From positions 1 to 11,225 of the forward strand of contig CAJUPP010000093.1 in assembly GCA_910588325.1 (NCBI GenBank): a stretch of DNA of 11,225 bases, given 5' to 3'. Numbering within the stretch: the stretch's first letter is position 1; the number at the start of each line of letters is the position of its first letter. Shown in pieces: positions 6,806 through 11,225 of this stretch. Origin of the DNA: an uncultured Hungatella sp. Its GTDB lineage: Bacteria; Bacillota; Clostridia; Lachnospirales; Lachnospiraceae. Under the pieces are notes generated by a model. That model had not been told where the DNA came from, searched no databases, and saw only the letters and a program-made list of their open reading frames with translations. The translations under genes and the position numbers were made by a program.

Positions 6806-8062
6806 ATGAAGAAGGGCAGTTACAGATATGTATCATGGATTTGCGTATTGATGATTGTGTTGGGAAGTCTGGCCGGAAGTCCATTCAGGGCTTATGGTGC
6901 AGGGCCGGGACAGCAATATGGGCCAGGGTATTATGGCTCGCCCGGTTCCGGTGAAGAGTTGAAGGGAGTCTGGATTCCTTATCTTACCTGGAATCAGCTT
7001 CCAAAAGAACAGGCAGCTTTTCAGGCTGCGGTAGACCAGATGTTTGACAACTGCCGATCCTGGGGACTGAATGCGGTGTTTGTACATGTCCGTTCCCACG
7101 GAGATGCCATGTACCCGTCTTCAATCTTTCCTTGGTCTAAGTTTTCCGGCGGGAATCCTGGCTATGACCCGTTGGCTTATATGATTGAGTCGGCCCACGC
7201 CAGAGGGCTTAAGTTTCATGCATGGATTAATCCATACCGGGTCACAGGATATCTGATGTCCTGGGAAGAGGTGTCGCCGGACAGTCCGGCCAAGAGGTGG
7301 CTGTCGGACGGGGATGCTTCCAATGACCGTTATGTGCTTAAGCATGATAATGCCTACTACTATAATCCTTCCGTGGAGACAGTAAAGAAAATGGTGGTAG
7401 ACGGAGTTGCGGAGATTGTACGGGGATACAACGTAGACGGAGTCCATTTTGATGATTATTTTTATCCGGCACTGAATGATCAGTCGGAAAGCAGATGGTT
7501 TGACAAACCGGAATATGAGGCATCCGGCAGTGCAGATCCTATTGCACAATGGAGGAGAAATCAGGTCAGTGATTTGATTCAGAGGGTGTATCAGGCGGTG
7601 AAGGCAGAGAAGCCGCAGGTGCTGTTTGGTATCAGCCCCCAGGGGTATGTGGAACATTTAAGAAGTGATAGTAATCTGTTTGTGGATATTGACCGTTTTA
7701 TGTCTCAGGATGGATTTATTGATTACGTCATGCCTCAGCTGTATTGGGGATTTGAGACGAAAAAGTCATCCGGGGAAGCTGCTCCTTATGCCTTTGAACA
7801 GAATCTGAAAACCTGGATGGAATTAAAGAGCAGAGGAAATGTGACATTGTATCTGGGGCTGGGACTTTACAAGGCAGGTTCTGATGTGAAGGATTATAAT
7901 GAGGTTTCGGAGTGGCTGCGCAGGGATGATATTATCAGCCGGGAGGTAAGTATGGGCAGAGACAGCGGGGCAGTAAGCGGATATTGTTTCTATAGTTATG
8001 ATTCGTTTCTTCAGCCGGTGGCACAGAAAGAGGTGGGAAATCTTTTGCCATTGCTTAAGTAG
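6806..8062 (+). CDS. Exported GHL10 (DUF187) glycosidase-like protein
   Basis: The product (418 aa) belongs to the glycosyl-hydrolase-like family 10 (DUF187), which includes Bacillus YngK and the E. coli divisome protein DigH (YddW). DigH cuts peptidoglycan glycan strands stripped of peptides, so a role in cell-wall glycan turnover is possible here. An N-terminal signal peptide is visible: basic MKKGSYRY, a hydrophobic stretch (11-24) and an AYGA cleavage area (29-32). A short Gly/Pro-rich linker (33-49) leads to the TIM-barrel domain, starting at ELKGVWIPY (51-59). Family motifs include FHAWINPYR and the acidic DGVHFDDYFYP segment with D216 and D217, likely at the active site. ATG 6806 follows GAGAGG (6794-6799). 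No wall-anchor motif is seen at the C-terminus, so the protein is probably secreted. It has its own promoter, and about 150 bases separate it from the lipoprotein gene. Confidence 0.87.
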   Translation: MKKGSYRYVSWICVLMIVLGSLAGSPFRAYGAGPGQQYGPGYYGSPGSGEELKGVWIPYLTWNQLPKEQAAFQAAVDQMFDNCRSWGLNAVFVHVRSHGDAMYPSSIFPWSKFSGGNPGYDPLAYMIESAHARGLKFHAWINPYRVTGYLMSWEEVSPDSPAKRWLSDGDASNDRYVLKHDNAYYYNPSVETVKKMVVDGVAEIVRGYNVDGVHFDDYFYPALNDQSESRWFDKPEYEASGSADPIAQWRRNQVSDLIQRVYQAVKAEKPQVLFGISPQGYVEHLRSDSNLFVDIDRFMSQDGFIDYVMPQLYWGFETKKSSGEAAPYAFEQNLKTWMELKSRGNVTLYLGLGLYKAGSDVKDYNEVSEWLRRDDIISREVSMGRDSGAVSGYCFYSYDSFLQPVAQKEVGNLLPLLK

Positions 8063-8081
8063 CGTTGCCAGTAAGAAACAG

Positions 8082-8110
8082 TAGAAATGCAGTTGTACAT
8101 AAGGTATAAT
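8082..8110 (+). promoter_or_regulatory. Sigma-A-type promoter of the lipoprotein-darA unit
   Basis: A perfect TATAAT (8105-8110) lies 17 bases after TAGAAA (8082-8087, 4 of 6 to the -35). Transcription would start near 8117, leaving a 5' leader of about 95 bases before ATG 8212. That leader contains the inverted pair ACCTGT (8124-8129) and ACAGGT (8156-8161), plus a small hairpin TGTCC-GTT-GGGCA. No known riboswitch was recognised in it. Confidence 0.6.
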
Positions 8111-8211
8111 TCATGGTGGTGCAACCTGTCCGTTGGGCACATGGAGGCTTACTGTACAGGTATTAAATTTTTGTTTAAACGAAGAAGATAGTTCCAGGTG
8201 GAGGAATGACA

Positions 8212-9252
8212 ATGAAAAAAAGATTGATGATTCTGACAGCAGCCGTAACCGCAGCTATGTTGACAGCCTGCGGGAATGGTGAAGGTGTGATGATAAATGG
8301 AACCACAGCCGCAGGAGTGGAGAGTGTTCCGGAAGGCGGCAGCGATAATGGTTTGGGAGAAGCCGGACAGGGAGAAAGCAAAGGGAACACGAGGATAGAG
8401 ATTATTACAGGGGAGACACAGCCGGCAGAGCCAGGAGCAGAGTCTTTGGAGGGACAGACTGATTTTCAGGAGACTCAGGCGCCGACAGCAGCGCCTCAGA
8501 CTACCGCGGCCCCGACAGCAGCGCATACCACAGCGCAAACCGCGGCGCCGACCACAGCGGCGCCGACTACAGCAGCGGCTCAGTATAAGGTGACAGATGT
8601 CAAAAAGAATATGTATGCCACTTCCTCTGTCAGGGTAAGAAGCAGTTATTCTACGAGTTCTGAGGTATTGGGCGCTTTGGCAGAAGGTGAGAAGGTGGAA
8701 GTGACAGGGGAGTCCTCCAATGGCTGGATGAGAGTGAACTATAATGGACATGTAGCCTATGTATCAAAAAGCTATTTGACAGATACACAGCCTAAAACAA
8801 CGACAAACACAACAACAAACACAACGACAACCAATTCGAATCAGACAAACAAACCTTCTACAACTACGAATAATGGAACGACTCCGGGAGGCAGCGCCGG
8901 GCCTACTGGCCCTACGGGGGGAACTGCCTCCAATGGACCGACCTCTCCGGGGCAGACTACCGGGCCTACTGGCCCCACGTCTTCGGGCGGGGCGACATCT
9001 CCGGGCGGAGCTACTTCGCCAGGCGGAACCACATCTTCGGGCGGAACTACTGCTTCCGGAAATAGGAGTTCTGTTAGTGGAACGGTTACTGCATTGGATC
9101 CAACTGGAATAACCATACAGACCAGTGACGGAACATCCTATCAGTTTGTCTGGGGGGATAATCCGCCGGATTTGTCTGTAGGGGAGAGGGCACAGGTTCA
9201 GTATGTGTTGGATGGCTCCGGACAGAGGCAGATTACACAGGTAACAAAATAA
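8212..9252 (+). CDS. SH3b-domain lipoprotein with Thr/Pro/Gly-rich repeats
   Basis: The predicted protein is 346 aa from ATG 8212. An ATG at 8206 is in frame, but it is only one base after GGAGG (8200-8204), while 8212 is 7 bases away, so 8212 is preferred. A lipoprotein signal MKKRLMILTAAVTAAMLTAC ends in the lipobox LTAC, with lipidation expected at C20. An acidic/Gly-rich spacer and an Ala/Thr/Pro-rich linker (about 85-123) precede a bacterial SH3 domain (about 130-188, with SVRVRSS and NGWMRVNYNGHVAYV). A Thr/Asn then Gly/Pro/Thr/Ser-rich stalk (about 193-283) follows. A small C-terminal beta domain (about 284-346, VSGTVTALDPTGITIQ) could be OB-like. SH3b domains often bind peptidoglycan, so a membrane-anchored wall-contacting protein is inferred. 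No enzyme domain is visible. It is probably co-transcribed with darA, which begins 28 bases downstream. Confidence 0.8.
   Translation: MKKRLMILTAAVTAAMLTACGNGEGVMINGTTAAGVESVPEGGSDNGLGEAGQGESKGNTRIEIITGETQPAEPGAESLEGQTDFQETQAPTAAPQTTAAPTAAHTTAQTAAPTTAAPTTAAAQYKVTDVKKNMYATSSVRVRSSYSTSSEVLGALAEGEKVEVTGESSNGWMRVNYNGHVAYVSKSYLTDTQPKTTTNTTTNTTTTNSNQTNKPSTTTNNGTTPGGSAGPTGPTGGTASNGPTSPGQTTGPTGPTSSGGATSPGGATSPGGTTSSGGTTASGNRSSVSGTVTALDPTGITIQTSDGTSYQFVWGDNPPDLSVGERAQVQYVLDGSGQRQITQVTK
8797..8832 (+). repeat. Three 12-base tandem repeats (Thr-Thr-Asn-Thr)
   Basis: Three near-identical copies of ACAACRACAAAC run head to tail (8797-8808, 8809-8820, 8821-8832), encoding Thr/Asn runs just after the SH3 domain. 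Units are a multiple of three, so copy-number change would alter stalk length without breaking the frame. Confidence 0.8.
8898..9051 (+). repeat. Gly-Pro-Thr and Ser-Gly-Gly-Thr stalk repeats
   Basis: The 18-base segment CGGGCCTACTGGCCCYAC occurs twice (8898-8915 and 8961-8978), encoding GPTGPT. Each copy contains the perfect small hairpin GGGCC-TACT-GGCCC. Four degenerate 18-base units follow directly (8980-8997, 8998-9015, 9016-9033, 9034-9051), encoding S-(S/P)-G-G-(A/T)-T. All units keep the reading frame. The protein segment is low-complexity and likely an extended stalk. Confidence 0.8.
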
Positions 9253-9280
9253 ACAAACAATGAAAAGTGAGGTGCAGATT

Positions 9281-9616
9281 ATGAAGATTATTTACGCAAT
9301 TGTTAGCTCCGATGATGGTACCAGAGTGACAGATGTTCTAAATGAGCATCAGTTCAGTGTAACTCGTCTTGCCACTACAGGAGGTTTTCTGAAAAAGGAA
9401 AATGTTACATTGATGATCGGTACGGAAGCAGAGAAAGTGGATGATGCCATTCATCTGATTAAGGACACTTGCGGAAAACGACAGAAAATCACATGCAATG
9501 TTCCTGCACCTAATATTTCCTCCATTTCAGCAGGCTACATGATGATGCCTATGACTGTGGAATTGGGAGGAGCCACAATTTTTGTTATTGATGTGGAGCG
9601 TTATGAGAAAATATAA
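9281..9616 (+). CDS. darA: Cyclic-di-AMP receptor DarA (PstA), PII-like
   Basis: The product (111 aa) matches the DarA/PstA family of trimeric PII-like proteins that bind cyclic-di-AMP in the cytoplasm; downstream partners are largely unknown. Recognisable family segments are RLATTGGFLKKENVT (29-43), IGTEAEKVDD (46-55), and the C-terminal GGATIFVIDVERYEK (97-110 region). Length fits the family. An in-frame ATG at 9260 would add seven residues, but GTGAGGTG (9267-9274) sits 8 bases before ATG 9281, so 9281 is preferred. It follows the SH3b lipoprotein by 28 bases with no terminator or promoter seen between them, so the two probably form one transcript. A strong terminator lies downstream. Confidence 0.92.
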   Translation: MKIIYAIVSSDDGTRVTDVLNEHQFSVTRLATTGGFLKKENVTLMIGTEAEKVDDAIHLIKDTCGKRQKITCNVPAPNISSISAGYMMMPMTVELGGATIFVIDVERYEKI

Positions 9617-9629
9617 CTGATATGAGATG

Positions 9630-9677
9630 TAAGGAGGCGGAAGAAAAAGCGATGCCTGAGAGGCAGGCTCTTCTTTC
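9630..9677 (+). other. Near-consensus ribosome site with small hairpin, no clear gene
   Basis: TAAGGAGGCG (9630-9639) is almost a perfect Shine-Dalgarno sequence, yet no start codon lies at normal distance. The first ATG (9652) is 14 bases on and opens only a 10-codon frame (MPERQALLSC, stop 9682-9684). A stem GCCTG (9654-9658) / CAGGC (9664-9668) follows, then TCTTCTTTC. The hairpin may be a weak first terminator after darA. Confidence 0.35.
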
Positions 9678-9701
9678 ATGTTGAGTTCTTTTATTCTGAT
9701 T

Positions 9702-9748
9702 AAAACAGTGCCAGGGCGGTTATTACCGGTGCCTGGCACTGTTTTTTT
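9702..9748 (+). terminator. Strong bidirectional terminator between darA and carB
   Basis: AAAACAGTGCCAGG (9702-9715) pairs perfectly with CCTGGCACTGTTTT (9732-9745), a 14-bp stem. The loop contains a further CGGT/ACCG stem. Seven Ts (9742-9748) end it on the plus strand. On the minus strand the stem ends in four Ts, so it can also stop carB transcripts. The location between convergent genes fits both roles. Confidence 0.92.
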
Positions 9749-9762
9749 GAAAAAGTCGGATA

Positions 9763-11225
9763 TCAGTCTTTGTCATGAATCTCTTTGTGAAGCTCCTGCA
9801 GGGATTTCACCTGTCCCTGGCCGTGTTCTTTTACATATCGGATTCCCTTGGCGGTTGCCTTGGCGGCTGCCATGGTAGTCATATAGGGAATCTTGGCCTT
9901 GATGGCATTCTTTCTTAAATAGCTGTCATCATGGACGCTTTCTTTGCCGGAGGGGGAGTTGACAATCAGCTGAATATCTCCGTTGGTAATCATATCCAGG
10001 ATATTGGGGCGTCCCTCATAAAGTTTGTTGACACGGGTCACCGGAATGCCGGCCTCGGCAATCAGCTCGTAGGTGCGTCCCGTAGCGATGATTCGAAACC
10101 CGTCTTTGTGGAAGCTTCTGGCAACGTCAACTACCTCCGGTTTGTCCTTTCGGTTAACAGAGATAAGTACCGTGCCGCTTAAGGGAAGCTTGGACTGGGC
10201 TGCCTCCTGAGCTTTGAAAAACGCTTCGCCGTAGGATGGGGATAAACCTAACACCTCTCCGGTGGAACGCATCTCCGGTCCCAGAATGGGATCTACCTCC
10301 TGGAACATGTTAAACGGGAATACAGCTTCTTTCACGCCGTAGTTTGGAATCACCTGCTCTTTTAAGCCGGGAACCGGGGATGGCTGTCTGGTCAGTTCCG
10401 AGGTAATAATCTCCGTAGCCAGAGGCACCATGCGGATGTTGCAGACCTTGGATACCAGCGGCACGGTCCGGGAGGCTCTTGGGTTGGCTTCCAGAACGTA
10501 GACTTTACCATTTTCGATGGCGTACTGCATATTCATAAGGCCCTTGACGTGCATTTCTTCTGCAATCTTTTTCGTGTATTCTTTGATGGTTTCCACATTT
10601 TCCGGGGAAATATGGACGGAAGGAATGATGCAGGCGGAGTCGCCGGAATGAACTCCTGCCAGTTCAATGTGCTCCATAACAGCAGGCACGAAAGCGTGGG
10701 TGCCGTCGCTGATGGCATCTGCCTCACATTCCATAGCGTGGTTTAAGAACCGGTCAATCAAAATCGGACGGTCCGGTGTCACCCCTACGGCGGCATTCAT
10801 ATAGCCGGTCATGCTTTCTTTGTCATAGACGACCTCCATGCCGCGGCCGCCTAACACATAGGAAGGGCGAACCATAACTGGATATCCGATCCGCTCTGCA
10901 ATAGCTGTGGCTTCCTCTACGGTGGTAGCCATGCCAGATTCCGGCATGGGGATATCCAGTTTCTCCATCATGGCCCGGAACAAGTCCCGGTCCTCGGCCA
11001 GGTCGATGACAGAAGGGGAGGTGCCTAAGATTTTCACACCGTTTTTCTCCAGATCAGAAGCCAGGTTTAAGGGTGTCTGGCCGCCGAACTGGGCGATGAC
11101 TCCCAGAGGCTTTTCTTTCTTGTAGATGCTTAATACATCCTCAAGGGTCAGCGGTTCAAAATATAATTTATCGGAGGTGTCGTAGTCTGTGGACACGGTT
11201 TCCGGATTGCAGTTGACGATAATGG
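9763..11225 (-). CDS. carB: Carbamoyl-phosphate synthase large subunit, C-terminal part
   Basis: CarB makes carbamoyl phosphate from bicarbonate, ammonia from the small subunit, and two ATP, for pyrimidine and arginine synthesis. The window holds about the last 486 codons; the gene runs off the right edge, beginning in sequence equivalent to roughly the middle of the full protein. NCNPETVSTDYDTSD marks the start of the second (carbamoyl-phosphate) synthetase unit. The ATP-grasp segment VRPSYVLGGRGMEVVYD and the metal-binding EANPRASR are intact. The final ~140 residues form the MGS-like allosteric domain (TGRTYELIAEAGIPV, KLYEGRPNI, NSPSGKES), where UMP or ornithine-type effectors act in known enzymes. 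The reading frame is open to position 11225; the GTG at 11196 is an internal valine, not a start. carA would be expected upstream, outside the window. Confidence 0.96.
   Translation of the reverse strand, partial: IIVNCNPETVSTDYDTSDKLYFEPLTLEDVLSIYKKEKPLGVIAQFGGQTPLNLASDLEKNGVKILGTSPSVIDLAEDRDLFRAMMEKLDIPMPESGMATTVEEATAIAERIGYPVMVRPSYVLGGRGMEVVYDKESMTGYMNAAVGVTPDRPILIDRFLNHAMECEADAISDGTHAFVPAVMEHIELAGVHSGDSACIIPSVHISPENVETIKEYTKKIAEEMHVKGLMNMQYAIENGKVYVLEANPRASRTVPLVSKVCNIRMVPLATEIITSELTRQPSPVPGLKEQVIPNYGVKEAVFPFNMFQEVDPILGPEMRSTGEVLGLSPSYGEAFFKAQEAAQSKLPLSGTVLISVNRKDKPEVVDVARSFHKDGFRIIATGRTYELIAEAGIPVTRVNKLYEGRPNILDMITNGDIQLIVNSPSGKESVHDDSYLRKNAIKAKIPYMTTMAAAKATAKGIRYVKEHGQGQVKSLQELHKEIHDKD

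Noticed and set aside
6792..6809. A five-codon frame (ATG 6792) just before the GHL10 start
   Set aside because: It is too short and the same purine-rich stretch is better explained as the GHL10 ribosome site.
7121..7657. A 178-codon minus-strand open frame inside the GHL10 gene
   Set aside because: It is antisense to clear GHL10 motifs and its translation is of unnatural composition with no family resemblance.
8149..8751. A 200-codon minus-strand open frame opposite the lipoprotein gene
   Set aside because: Its Arg/Cys-rich translation comes from the antisense of Ala/Thr/Pro codons; the plus-strand lipoprotein signal and SH3b domain are convincing.
8797..9051. A possible CRISPR-like array
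   Set aside because: The repeats are short, contiguous, in frame within a lipoprotein gene and have no unique spacers.
8873..9112. A plus-strand 79-codon frame within the stalk repeats
   Set aside because: It is a frame-shifted reading of the Gly/Pro/Thr repeats (Leu/Arg/Glu-rich) with no ribosome site.

Overview
The window looks like a chromosomal stretch from a low-to-mid GC Gram-positive anaerobe of the Clostridia, most likely a Lachnospiraceae-type gut bacterium. The reasons are strong GGAGG-type ribosome sites on almost every gene, AGA/ATA-rich codon use, a DarA-type cyclic-di-AMP receptor, a GHL10 (DUF187) exported glycosidase-like protein, and Nth and CarB sequences of clostridial appearance. 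The assignment is inferred from gene content and recalled family resemblance, not from a search.

Layout. Positions 74-2185 (+) encode a divergent family GH42 beta-galactosidase-like enzyme, followed by a perfect 13-bp hairpin. Positions 2278-5962 hold a visibly AT-richer two-gene restriction-modification cassette. Its promoter has an extended -10 element. The first gene is a 989-aa Eco57I-like N6-adenine DNA methyltransferase, and a 219-aa PD-(D/E)XK endonuclease is coupled to it through a GTGA stop/start overlap. Positions 5996-6706 (+) encode endonuclease III (Nth), only 33 bases after the nuclease gene. Positions 6806-8062 (+) encode an exported GHL10 glycosidase-like protein with its own promoter. 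Positions 8212-9616 (+) hold a likely two-gene unit: an SH3b lipoprotein with Thr/Pro/Gly repeats, then the c-di-AMP receptor DarA. A strong bidirectional terminator at 9702-9748 separates this unit from the convergent 3' part of carB (minus strand, running off the right edge).

How the genes relate. The methyltransferase and nuclease are probably a phage-defence module inserted between metabolic and housekeeping genes; no integrase, transposase or direct repeat is visible at its edges. The GHL10 protein, the SH3b lipoprotein and DarA suggest a loose cell-envelope theme, since c-di-AMP governs osmotic and wall homeostasis, but only the lipoprotein-darA pair is close enough to be clearly co-transcribed. 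GH42, Nth and CarB are ordinary metabolism and repair genes.

The part most worth a second look is the restriction cassette. The methyltransferase has an N-terminal domain placed where type IIG enzymes carry their nuclease, yet it shows no obvious catalytic motif, while a separate small nuclease with an intact D-E-x-K pattern follows. It also has a C-terminal domain beyond the usual type IIG end. No tRNA, rRNA, CRISPR array or insertion sequence was found, and no gene-free stretch exceeds 300 bases.
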